From contig CM060953.1 of assembly GCA_030765055.1 (NCBI GenBank), positions 184,591,268 to 184,655,267 on the forward strand: a stretch of 64,000 bases of DNA, in the 5' to 3' direction. This document shows, piece after piece, positions 1-9,129 of this stretch. The first letter of the stretch is position 1, and the number at the start of each line of letters is the position of its first letter. The notes under the pieces were generated by a model. The model ran no database searches and was not told where the DNA came from. It saw only the letters and a program-made list of their open reading frames with translations. A program made the translations under genes and the position numbers. Origin of the DNA: Mantis religiosa (lineage: Eukaryota; Arthropoda; Insecta; Mantodea; Mantidae).

Positions 1-188
1 AAGTATGCTCAATTATTATAATAACTTTTCCAAATGTTATTTCACAAACACAGTCTCCTGTCTGTCTCTGTTACTGTCAAATGTCAACTTACTAATATTT
101 CACCTCATAATCGACCTGATAAGCGACCATCACAGAGCTGGTCACTTGAAAGTCAATAGGCCTCAAAGCTCTGTCGAGTCATAAACAT

Positions 189-1605
189 CGAGTCCAGTGT
201 ACTAATGGCAAAGCAAGAAAGCGTATCGCAAAAATTCGCAACACAGAGATGTTTACCTCAGCTTATCGCACATACACGGCGAGTCCAGTGTACTAATGGC
301 AAAGCGAGAGAGCGTATCGGCAAAAATTCGCAACACAGAGATGTTTACCTCAGCTTATCGCATATACACGGCGAGTCCAGTGTACTAATAGCAAAGCGAG
401 AAAGCGTATCGACAAAAATCCTCAACACAGAGATGTTTACCTCAGCTTATCGCACACAATCGGCGAGTCAAGAGTACTAATGGCAAAGCGAGAAAGCGTA
501 TCGACAAAAATTCGCAACACAGATATGTTTACCTCAGCTTATCGCACATACACGGCAAGTCCAGTGTACTAATGGCAAAGCGAGAAGGCGTATCGACAAA
601 AATTCGCAACACAGAGATGTTTACCGCAGCTTATCGCACATACACGACGAGTCCAGTGTAATAATGGCAAAGCGAGAAAGCGTATCGACAAAAATTCGCA
701 ACACAGAGATGTTTACCTCAGCTTATCGCACATACACGGCAAGTCCAGTGTACTAATGGCAAAGCGAGAAGGCGTATCGATAAAAATTCGTAACACAGAG
801 ATGTTTAGCTCAGCTTATCGCACACACACGGCAAGTCCAGTGTACTAATGGCAAAGCGAGAAAGCGTATCGACAAAAATTCGCAACACAGATATGTTTAC
901 CTCAGCTTATCGCACATACACGGCAAGTCCAGTGTACTAATGGCAAAGCGAGAAGGCGTATCGACAAAAATTCGCAACACAGAGATGTTTACCGCAGCTT
1001 ACCGCACATACACGACGAGTCCAGTGTAATAATGGCAAAGCGAGAAAGCGTATCGACAAAAATTCGCAACACAGAGAAGCTTACCCTAGCTTATCGCACA
1101 TACACGGCGACTCCAGTGTACTAATGGCAAAGCGAGAAAGCGTATCGACAAAAATTCGCAACACAGAGAAGTTTACCCTAGCTTATCACACAAACACGGC
1201 GAGTCCAGTGTACTGATGGTAAAGCGAGAAAGCGTATCAACAAAAATTCGCAACACAGAGATGTTTACCTCAGCTTATCGTACATACACGGCAAGTCCAG
1301 TGTACTAATGGCAAAGCGAGAAGGCGTATCGACAAAAATTCGCAACACAGAGATGTTTAGCTCAGCTTATCGCACATACACGGCGACTCCAGTGTGCTAA
1401 TGGCAAAGCGAGAAAGCGTATCGACAAGAATTCGCAACACAGAGATGTTTACCGCAGCTTATCGCACATACACGACGAGTCCAGTGTAATAATGTCAAAG
1501 CGAGAAAGCGTATCGACAAAAATTCGCAACACAGAGATGTTTACCTCAACTTATCGCACATACACGGCGAGTCCAGTGTACTAATGTCAAAGCGAGAAAG
1601 CATAT
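189..1605. repeat. 92-bp satellite array, left block
   Basis: About 15 head-to-tail copies of a 92-bp unit. The spacing of the shared word GCGAGAAAGCGTATCGAC is 92 bp between successive copies (for example 488, 580, 672). Units differ by scattered substitutions such as GTACTAATGG versus GTAATAATGG. Short ORFs across it are by-products of the repeat. The array resumes after the gypsy insertion. Positions 1-188 hold nothing I recognise. Confidence 0.95.
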
Positions 1606-2171
1606 TGTGACTTTGTGGGTTCGTGAAATGAAAAGTCCAATTACACCACTCAACAATGTTCTTTATTTCCACCGACTTACAGTTAAACTCTTGCCAATTA
1701 CACAGAATTTCGTGCTGCACACAGCTACAATTTACCAGTCCGTCCGTTACAATTTCACTTGTCCTCGCGATTACATAAACTCCGATGCACATACCAGTTA
1801 CGTACAGTCTTCCGTTGCACAATCCTTTCGTTCATTAACACGTCACTGACTAACACTGCCTTCTTACACCAAGAACTGTCCTCACTCACACACTAACCAA
1901 CTGACTGACTGACTCAACCAAAACCAACCCCGTCTGTCTGTAACCTTCTTTATATAGGAATATCGCCGGTTTCTAGTGACCAGGAGAATGTTCCAGATTA
2001 CGTAATTTCTGGAACCAGGTGGACAGAAACAGACGGCACACTGATGTTTTTCCTCCCAACCGCTGCCTGTCACCACTACAAGACAAACGAGGGGGAGGTG
2101 TGGCTAACGCGGTTCTCCCCCTGCCTTCCGTTCCCAGCTGGTTCACAGGGTGTTCCAGCGCTCCCGTTACA
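1606..2171 (-). repeat. 3' LTR of the gypsy element
   Basis: 566 bp, nearly identical to 3333-3898. On the minus strand a TATATAAAG box lies at 1949-1957 and an AATAAA signal at 1662-1667, the usual promoter and poly(A) layout of an LTR. Ends are TG...CA. A third partial copy starts at 63903. Confidence 0.92.
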
Positions 2172-3287
2172 CTGCTCCCTCCTCAAAGCTGTTCGCCTCG
2201 AACAGCCCCATCGTAGCGTGCGAGGCGGTCCAGGTGTACCACCAGCATCTGCCCGGAGTCTGAGCCAGAAGTAGCGCTGCCGTAGTTTGTGAATCATTCG
2301 GTTCGCTCCCAGGTGTCCTCCTGAAGTACCGGCGTGCACTTCCTCCAAGACTTCCGGGACCTTGCTCCGGGGAAGTACCAACTGTCCTCTCTGCGCCTTC
2401 TCATCGGGTGACTCCCATACCCGGAACAGCACGTCCACTCTGGTCTTCAAAGAGTCCCATTGGGCCCAGTACGACTTGTAGGTGGCGCTCCTCGGTGCGA
2501 TGTCCTCCCAGGTTGGTCTCGTCCCTGCGTCCACTTCCCTCAAGAGTGGCCCCAAGTCTGCGTCCGCCAGCTGCTCCCTCCTCAGGCCTGCGCTATCCCA
2601 GCCTTCAGCAGGCACTGCCACGACTACTCGGACTGCTGCGGTACGCTCCTTCTCTTCCACTCTTGTGCGCTCATGGCCGTCCTGGATCTGCGATGGGACA
2701 CCTCCAATGCAATGGTCACTAGCGTCGGTGTCCACAATGAAGGCGCCACCCGGTTGTGGGAAACCCAAAGTTGGAGCACTGCACAGGGTCTCCTTCGGGT
2801 GCTGGAAAGCGTCTTCGGCGTCCTCCGTCCACACATAAGGCCGGTTTTCCTCCGTCAGGCGGGTGAGGGGTTTTGCGATGTTGTCGGCCTTTTCCTCTAA
2901 ATCATTAAGGCGGTCGTCTACTTGACCCTTCCGTTTGCCCAGGTTCGCTACGTCATCCCTCACGCCGGCCAACCGTTCCTCAAACTTGGCGGCGAGAGCC
3001 TCGTTCGCCACCTTCATTTCGGTAGCCAGACCGTCATTCGCTGCTCTCACTTCCATGGTTAACTCGGCCTTCATTTGTTCCATCTTCTCGGCGATGTTGT
3101 CCCTAGCCGTCCTGATTAGTTTCAGTTCCGCGGCCAGGTTATTTCTAGTCTCCAGCGTCTCTGTTAATTCGGCCTGCATTTCTTCCATCTTCCTGGTGAT
3201 GTTGTCTTTAGCCGTCTTCATTTCCGAGATTAGTTCGGCCTTCATTTCCATCATCTTCTCCAAAAATTTTTCCAATGCCGCGTCCAT
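2076..3287 (-). CDS. Chimeric gag-pol remnant ORF of the deleted gypsy element
   Basis: This minus-strand ORF starts at the ATG read MDAALEKFLEKMMEMKAEL (the frame also runs open upstream into the LTR). Roughly the first 130 residues are heptad-like repeats (KMEEMQAEL, KMEQMKAEL), a gag-type coiled coil. It then joins in frame to the RT/RNase H boundary of Ty3/gypsy pol (AEDAFQHPKETL, then FIVDTDASDHCIGGV, where the DTDAS aspartate is the RNase H residue). A further jump leads to the integrase zinc-binding region (HAGTSGGHLGANRMIHKLR). RT, protease and the integrase DDE core are missing. The stop lies inside the 3' LTR. The frame survives two deletions, but a functional polyprotein is impossible. 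A retained structural role for the coiled coil cannot be excluded. Confidence 0.6.
   Translation of the reverse strand: MDAALEKFLEKMMEMKAELISEMKTAKDNITRKMEEMQAELTETLETRNNLAAELKLIRTARDNIAEKMEQMKAELTMEVRAANDGLATEMKVANEALAAKFEERLAGVRDDVANLGKRKGQVDDRLNDLEEKADNIAKPLTRLTEENRPYVWTEDAEDAFQHPKETLCSAPTLGFPQPGGAFIVDTDASDHCIGGVPSQIQDGHERTRVEEKERTAAVRVVVAVPAEGWDSAGLRREQLADADLGPLLREVDAGTRPTWEDIAPRSATYKSYWAQWDSLKTRVDVLFRVWESPDEKAQRGQLVLPRSKVPEVLEEVHAGTSGGHLGANRMIHKLRQRYFWLRLRADAGGTPGPPRTLRWGCSRRTALRREQCNGSAGTPCEPAGNGRQGENRVSHTSPSFVL
2172..2187 (-). other. Polypurine tract of the gypsy element
   Basis: On the minus strand TTTGAGGAGGGAGCAG directly precedes the 3' LTR (TGTAACGG). Position and purine content fit the plus-strand primer of an LTR element. 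Confidence 0.75.
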
Positions 3288-3312
3288 GGTTGTAATGTTC
3301 GGTGATGTTGTT

Positions 3313-3330
3313 ATCCCACTTCTGACACCA
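3313..3330 (-). other. Primer-binding site, tRNA-Leu type
   Basis: The plus strand reads ATCCCACTTCTGACACCA, which is the 3' end including CCA of a eukaryotic tRNA-Leu (CAG type) as I remember it. Its complement therefore serves as a primer site for the minus-strand element. It lies two bases from the 5' LTR. Confidence 0.8.
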
Positions 3331-3332
3331 GT

Positions 3333-3898
3333 TGTGACTTTGTGGGTTCGTGAAATGAAAAGTCCAATTACACCACTCAACAATGTTCTTTATTTCCACC
3401 GACTTACAGTTAAACTCTTGCCAATTACACAGAATTTCGTGCTGCACACAGCTACAATTTACCAGTCCGTCCGTTACAATTTCACTTGTCCTCGCGATTA
3501 CATAAACTCCGATGCACATACCAGTTACGTACAGTCTTCCGTTGCACAATCCTTTCGTTCATTAACACGTCACTGACTAACACTGCCTTCTTACACCAAG
3601 AACTGTCCTCACTCACACACTAACCAACTGACTGACTGACTCAACCAAAACCAACCCCGTCTGTCTGTAACCTTCTTTATATAGGAATATCGCCGGTTTC
3701 TAGTGACCAGGAGAATGTTCCAGATTACGTAATTTCTGGAACCAGGTGGACAGAAACAGACGGCACACTGATGTTTTTCCTCCCAACCGCTGTCTGTCAC
3801 CACTACAAGACAAACGAGGGGGAGGTGTGGCTAACGCGGTTTTCCCCCTGCCTTCCGTTCCCAGCTGGTTCACAGGGTGTTCCAGCGCTCCCGTTACA
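3333..3898 (-). repeat. 5' LTR of the gypsy element
   Basis: 566 bp, offset exactly 1,727 bp from the other LTR. TATA box (minus strand) at 3676-3684 and AATAAA at 3389-3394. I see two substitutions relative to 1606-2171, near 3788 and 3841. Confidence 0.92.
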
Positions 3899-5793
3899 AT
3901 ATCGACAAAAATTCGCAACACAGAGATGTTTACCTCAACTTATCGCACATACGCGGCGAGTCCAGTGTAATAATGTCAAAGCGAGAAAGCATATCGACAA
4001 AAATTCGCAACACAGAGATGTTTACCTCAACTTATCGCACATACACGGCGAGTCCAGTGTAATAATGTCAAAGCGAGAAAGCGTATCGACAAAAATTCGC
4101 AACACAGAGATGTTTACCTCAACTTATCGCACATACACGGGCAGTCTAGTGTACTAATGTCAAAGCGAGAAAGCATATCGACAAAAATTCGCAATACAGA
4201 GATGTTTACCTCAGCTTATCGCACATACACGACGAGTCCAGTGTACTAATGGCAAAGCGAGAAAGTGTATCGACAAAAATTCGAAACACAGAGATATTTA
4301 CCTCAGCTTATCGCACATACACGGCAAGTCCAGTGTACTAATGGCAGAGCGAGAAAGTGTATCGACAAAAATCGCAACAAAGAGATGTTTACCTCAGCTT
4401 ATCGCATATACACGGCCAGTCCAGTGTACTAATGGCAAAGCGAGAAAGCGTATCGACAAAAACTCGTAACACAGAGATTTTTACCTCAGCTTATCACACA
4501 TACACGGCGAGTGCAGTGTACTAATGGCAAAGCGAGAAAGCGTATCGACAAAAATTCGCAACACAGAGATGTTTACCTCAGCCTATCGCACATACACGGC
4601 GAGTGCAGTTTGCTAATGGTAAAGCGAGAAAGCGTATCGACAAAAATTCGTAACACAGAGATGTTTACCCTAGCTTATCGCACATACACGGCGAGTCCAG
4701 TTTGCTAATGGCAAAGCGAGAAAGCGTATCGACACAAATTCGCAACACAGAGATGTTTACCCTAGCTTATCGCACATACACGGCGAGTCCAGTTTGCTAA
4801 TGGCAAAGCGAGAAAGCGTATCCACAAAAATTCGCAACACAGAGATGTTTACCCTAGCTTATCGCACATACACGGCGAGTCCAGTTTGCTAATGGTAAAG
4901 CGAGAAAGCGTATCCACAAAAATTCGTAACACAGAGATGTTTACCCTAGCTTATCGCACATACACGGCGAGTCCAGTTTGCTAATGGTAAAGCGAGAAAG
5001 CGTATCCACAAAAATTCGTAACACAGAGATGTTTACCCTAGCTTATCGCACATACACGGCGAGTCCAGTTTGCTAATGGCAAAGCGAGAAGGCGTATCGA
5101 CAAAAATTCGCAACACAGAGATGTTTACCGCAGCTTATCGCACATACACGACGAGTCCAGTGTAATAATGGCAAAGCGAGAAAGCGTATCGACAAAAATT
5201 CGCAACACAGAGAAGCTTACCCTAGCTTATCGCACATACACGGCGAGTCCAGTGTACTAATGGCAAAGCGAGAAAGCGTATCGACAAAAATTCGCAACAC
5301 AGAGAAGTTTACCCTAGCTTATCGCACATACACGGCGAGTCCAGTGTACTGATGGTAAAGCGAGAAAGCGTATCGACAAAAATTCGCAACACAGAGATGT
5401 TTACCGCAGCTTATCGCACATACACGGCCAGTCCAGTGTATTAATGGCAAAGCGAGAAAGCGTATCGACAAAAATTCGTAACACAGAGATGTTAACCTCA
5501 GCTTATCGCACAAACACGGCGAGTTCAGTGTACTAATGGCAAAGCGAGAAAGCGTATCGACAAAAATTTGCATCACAGAGATGTTTACCTCAGCTTATTG
5601 CACATACACGGAAAGTCATTGCACTAATGGCAAAGCGAGAAAGCGTATCCACAAAAATTCGTAACACAGAGATGTTTACCTCAGCTTATTGCACATACAC
5701 GGAAAGTCATTGCACTAATGGCAAAGCGAGAAAGCGTATCCACAAAAATTCGCAACACAGAGATGTTTACCTCAGCTTATCGCACATACACAT
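3899..5793. repeat. 92-bp satellite array, right block
   Basis: About 20 further copies of the 92-bp unit, continuous with 189-1605 once the gypsy insertion is removed. A local variant set around 4600-5060 (CCAGTTTGCTAATGG, TACCCTAGCTTATCG) forms a homogenised sub-block. The array ends abruptly inside family A mariner sequence at 5793/5794. Confidence 0.95.
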
Positions 5794-6843
5794 CGTCAGT
5801 TATGCGAAGTCTATGGGCCACAGTGTATGGACGTCAAAAGCATGCGAAAGTTGGTCAGAGAGTCCTAAGACGAACGTACAGATGTCCATGACGAACAGCG
5901 TTCTGGCCAGCCTTCGGTTTCAGCCGAAACAATTGCAAAAGTGGAGCAAGAAATGCTTAAAGATCGGCGTGTGACAGTTCGCGAGCTCTGCGAACTCATC
6001 CCTGAAGTTAGTAAGACTACGATTCACAAGATTTTGACCGAACATTTGCATTATCGCAAGGTGTGTGCGAGGTGGGTTCCCAAAATGCTCACCGAAGACT
6101 ATAAACGGCAACGTGTTGAAGTGGCCCACCGATTCCTGGAGCGCTATGCAGAACAGGGCGAGGAATTGTTGGATTCAATTTTCACTGGCGATGAAGCCTG
6201 GGTGCATTACACAACACCAGAGGCGTGGCGGCATTCGAATTCGCTGAAGCCGCGAAAGTTCAAACAGTAATTTTCTGCCGGCAAAGTGATGAGCAGTGTG
6301 TTCTGGGACAGAAAAGGTGTATTGTTGTGAGAGTTTATGCCTACCGACACAACAATAAACGTCGCTAGCTATTGTGAGACTTTAAAAAGACTGCGACGTG
6401 CCATTTAAAATTGAGTAAGGGGAATGCTGACGAAGGGAGTGATTTTGCATCACGACAACCCTCGTCCCCATACTGCACATGCAACGGCTGATCCCCTAGC
6501 TCAGTTCGGGTAGGACATCCTCACCCATCACCCCTACAGTCCAGACTTCGCACCTAGTGATTATCATCTGTGTCCTGAGTTGAAGTCACATCTGGGTGGA
6601 ACACATTTCCAGACCGACGATGATTTGAAAAACGAGGTTGAGTGCTACCTGCGCAACTTGGCGGGAGAGTGCTATGACAAGGGTATACAAAAACTGCCAC
6701 AGCACATGGAAAGGTGCATCGATCGTGATGGTGATTACGTTGAAAAATAGCTGTAAGTTCCGCCTTTCCATCAGTGCAACATTGATTGGCAATAAAAAGT
6801 TTTACATATTATATATAATTGGAGACCTTATTTTACGGATACG
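5794..6843 (+). pseudogene. Family A mariner transposase relic, 5' truncated
   Basis: The recognisable reading frame begins inside the N-terminal HTH region and continues as QEMLKDRRVTVRELCELIP, KTTIHKILTEHLHYRKV, RWVPKMLT and FTGDEAWVHYTTPE, whose aspartate is the first catalytic residue. Then come HHDNPRPHTAH (second Asp) and YSPDFAPSDYH (third Asp), a mariner DD34D arrangement. The ORF closes at 6270 with a premature stop, and a segment between GDEAW and RHSNS is deleted. The 3' end carries the family TIR GGAGACCTTATTTTACGG. The 5' TIR and first exon third are missing because the 92-bp satellite joins here. Other copies are at 31590 and 62108. Inactive. Confidence 0.88.
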
Positions 6844-6892
6844 CCTCGTAGAATCAGCTATTTCTGAATCACTGTACTATAAAAGTTAATCT

Positions 6893-7221
6893 GAGCACGG
6901 TCTTTAAAAGATTGCAAACAATGCAAAATAGAATACTTCGGATTATTACCAGGCTACCACCACTCGCACCGGCATACCAACTCCACGAGGAGTTAAAAAT
7001 ACATTCCATCGAGCAATTCATCAAAAGGCTCAGCTTCAACCTACTCGAGAAAAAGAACCTAAACCATTACCAACTAATACGGGCACTAGGGGAATATGAC
7101 ACAACACATGATAAACACGCAAGGCCACTGTCTATTTTTGAAAGAACAATTAATCTCGGGGAGCCGGAGGTAGACATACAACAGTACCTAGAAAACCTTG
7201 TTAACGTTCCAGATGCTTGAC
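6893..7221 (+). pseudogene. LINE (Jockey-like) ORF2 C-terminal fragment
   Basis: The frame reads LQTMQNRILRIITRLPP, then YQLHEELKIHSIEQFIKRL, which is the region after the RT thumb in Jockey-type LINE ORF2 proteins. It ends at a natural-looking stop at 7221. Upstream it begins without an RT core, as expected for a 5'-truncated insertion. A CA-rich 3' UTR follows to about 7540. It differs from the copy at 9446. Confidence 0.65.
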
Positions 7222-7610
7222 ATCGCTGAACGGAGATAAAACACACACCCATACACGTACACCAACACACACACCTTCCACAGCCCTCAAGTCCTTGCGC
7301 CAATCATGGCCAAGGCGTCCCGGGGAATGAGTGGCACAGGCTCGCACCTACAATTGATACGTAGGCCGCCCGCCGAGTGTGCACTCCAAAATATCGACCA
7401 AGCAGACACATGGAATATGAGAAGGTATTTTCACACAACTGACGATGCTGGCGGCAGATAATTACAACTGACCATTAAAGGCAATTGCCGATAACGCAAA
7501 CTAGAGTTATATTTAGGTTTAGCAAGATAGCAATAAGTATATTAGACCACAACTGACAAGCTTGCAAGTTTTAAAGAAGACATTGTCAAGTTATTAAAAG
7601 TGAGATATCT

Positions 7611-7863
7611 TTTATATAGAAAATGAGTAGTTGTCAAGCAGTTTTTGAGATTACTCACTCAGATAAGATGTTCTCCATATCTCCATAAGCGCTTTTCAGT
7701 GGGTGTTGACCAGCTACTCTGACCAGGGTGTTGACAGTAGCTGGTCAACACCCACTGAAGATGGTCTAAACCAGACCGAAAAGCGCTTATGGAGATATGG
7801 AGAACATCTTATCTGAGTGAGTAATCTCAAAAACTGCTTGACAACTACTCATTTTCTATATAA
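7611..7863. repeat. Long nested palindrome
   Basis: Outer arms of about 84 bp (7611-7697 with 7779-7863) are near-perfect reverse complements, including GCGCTTATGGAGATATGGAG. Inside them, 7698-7719 and 7736-7757 form a second 22-bp inverted repeat around a 16-base loop. The right side carries 21 extra bases (7758-7778) missing from the left arm, consistent with a deletion between short TTC-like homologies. The shape suits an inverted dimer of an element end, such as the inverted copies that PLEs leave. Confidence 0.85.
7755..7781 (+). ncRNA. Hammerhead-like ribozyme motif
   Basis: CTGAAGA (the CUGANGA core box) is followed by U, a 5-bp stem GGTCT/AGACC with an AAACC loop, then GAAA. These are the two conserved strands of a hammerhead core. 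The same layout with different stem sequences recurs in the PLE copies of this window and at 55067. The flanking palindrome arms could supply the other stems, but there are extra unpaired bases at the expected cleavage site and one extra U before stem II, so activity is doubtful. Confidence 0.4.
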
Positions 7864-7904
7864 GCTTGCAAGTATTACTTGCAGCGCCAATGAAACACCT
7901 AAAC

Positions 7905-8183
7905 TTAAGACGTAGCGTTACGGCGTGATAAATTACCCCAAACTTCCCAACTCATAACACCAGGAATCCTACCAAATACCACCCACAATAGGCAGTGAAT
8001 CAGGCTGGGCTTCATGTCAAGTCTGTATCCCTGCATCAGAAACCACCCTCTGCTGAATCGCACTGCGAGACGGCTAAGATCATCTCTTGGAATGCGCGGG
8101 TGCTTAAGGTGGTACCGCAGCACATTTCTCCTTCCCAATCCGGTGGAGGTGAAGCCCACATACACCACTGTGCCCTCCAACAC
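7905..8183 (-). CDS. Unrecognised 92-aa ORF
   Basis: The frame begins MLEGTVVYVGFTSTGLGRRN and continues with a basic stretch (RYHLKHPRIPRDDLSRL) and a hydrophobic one (IHCLLWVVFGRIPG). Composition is protein-like and GC is higher than in the flanks, which suggests a real coding fragment, possibly from an element. I cannot assign a family. It sits just beyond the palindrome. No splice or promoter signal stands out. Confidence 0.3.
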   Translation of the reverse strand: MLEGTVVYVGFTSTGLGRRNVLRYHLKHPRIPRDDLSRLAVRFSRGWFLMQGYRLDMKPSLIHCLLWVVFGRIPGVMSWEVWGNLSRRNATS

Positions 8184-8504
8184 AGTGGTAATCCATAAAT
8201 GGATTTTTCCTCCACTCGAAAAAAAAGTCTTTAAGCGCTACTAACTGCTGATTGTCGATCATTGTACAAAACCTCTTTTAGAGTGTAATATATGAAAGAA
8301 AAGAAGTGAAATTTGTATGTATACGCTCTTTTAACAACCTAACTCCTAGCAGCAAAGTTACTACAGTTTGTTCACTAGGTGAATAAAGCATACACAAACA
8401 GATCATTGGTTTGTATCACTCCGCGGCCACGTGCTTTCGCAATAACACAAGTTTCATTGAATCACCATTAAAATGCCATATTTATCTTATATAAATATAA
8501 ATAG
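8184..8504. other. No feature recognised
   Basis: AT-rich sequence without recognisable coding, tandem or inverted structure. Confidence 0.5.
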
Positions 8505-8770
8505 CATACAGCACACTAGTCACTTAAATTAATTGCTACTTACGTCGTCTACATTCCTCTAATCTGAGGTGAAACTGGTATCATTATATCGGGAGTTCTA
8601 ACCTCACAAACTGTAGATTTTCTTTACCTACTTTGTAAATACTTGAAACTGACACAACGGTAAACTCTAGATGGTAATTCACTACTTCATCGATAGCACG
8701 TTGTGGATATTTGTCACAGAACTTCTTAAACATGTTCAACATTGTCTTTTCACTACTTCGTAACTTATGC
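8505..8770 (-). pseudogene. Transposase N-terminal fragment (shared with 63405)
   Basis: This stretch aligns by eye with 63405-63650 over about 250 bp. The combined minus-strand reading gives MFKKFCDKYPQRAIDEVVN and, in the other copy, a continuation EFTGVSVSSVREEN then GEVRIPGKKIP. That resembles the HTH and linker of insect DDE transposases such as the one at 10868-11176. Both copies have frameshifts. The family assignment is tentative; the homology between the two loci is plain. Confidence 0.45.
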
Positions 8771-8877
8771 TGCAGTTTGGCCGCCTCTTTTGACGAACCC
8801 TTATAATCGTTTTACAACACCGGCCCTCCTTCTCCCAGACCTTTCTGCAAGGTTGCCAACTTTCTCGATACTTCGTG

Positions 8878-8950
8878 GGTTCCCGTAGGGGAGGAAGTCG
8901 TTCGCGTTCAGCTGCCGTGGTGCGGGCGCTGCGGACCCTTAGCACTCATG
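8878..8950 (+). repeat. Fragment of GC-rich element X
   Basis: About 75 bp from CCCGTAGGGG to TTAGCACTCATGG match the first 75 bp of the complete element X at 32043, including GGTGCGGGCGCTGCGGAC. The match stops abruptly, so this is a 5'-end piece. Confidence 0.7.
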
Positions 8951-9129
8951 GTAGAGTTATATTACTTCCGTAAAAACCCTGGCATAATGCATTGCTTACC
9001 TTAGGAGCGACTCTCACCACCGTTGGGCGTGGCTTAGGCGTGAGGTTATTAGGGAAGTTCCTCGATGCCGTCCAGCATGTCGTCTGCACATCCCTCGAAA
9101 ACGTAGCTCTCGGCTCTGCTGCTGCACTC

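Larger units (their letters stand above)
1606..3898 (-). mobile_element. Young, internally deleted gypsy-type LTR retrotransposon
   Basis: Two direct repeats of 566 bp, each running TGTGAC to GTTACA on the plus strand, flank a 1,161-bp interior. The 4-bp word ATAT is present at 1602-1605 and 3899-3902 and occurs once in the empty satellite unit, so it is a target-site duplication. On the minus strand the order is 5' LTR, tRNA-Leu primer site, coding remnant, purine tract, 3' LTR. The interior carries a gag-like coiled coil and small pieces of RNase H and the integrase zinc finger. RT, protease and the integrase core are gone. The LTRs differ at only about two positions that I can see, so insertion is recent. 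It was probably mobilised in trans by a complete relative. Confidence 0.92.

Noticed and set aside
2935..3576. 213-aa plus-strand ORF
   Set aside because: Shadow of the minus-strand gag coiled coil and LTR.
189..5793. CRISPR-like array
   Set aside because: Units are 92 bp and similar throughout, with no unique spacers; the context is eukaryotic.
189..5793. Centromeric satellite with a CENP-B-type box
   Set aside because: No such 17-bp motif is visible in the unit; centromere identity cannot be inferred.
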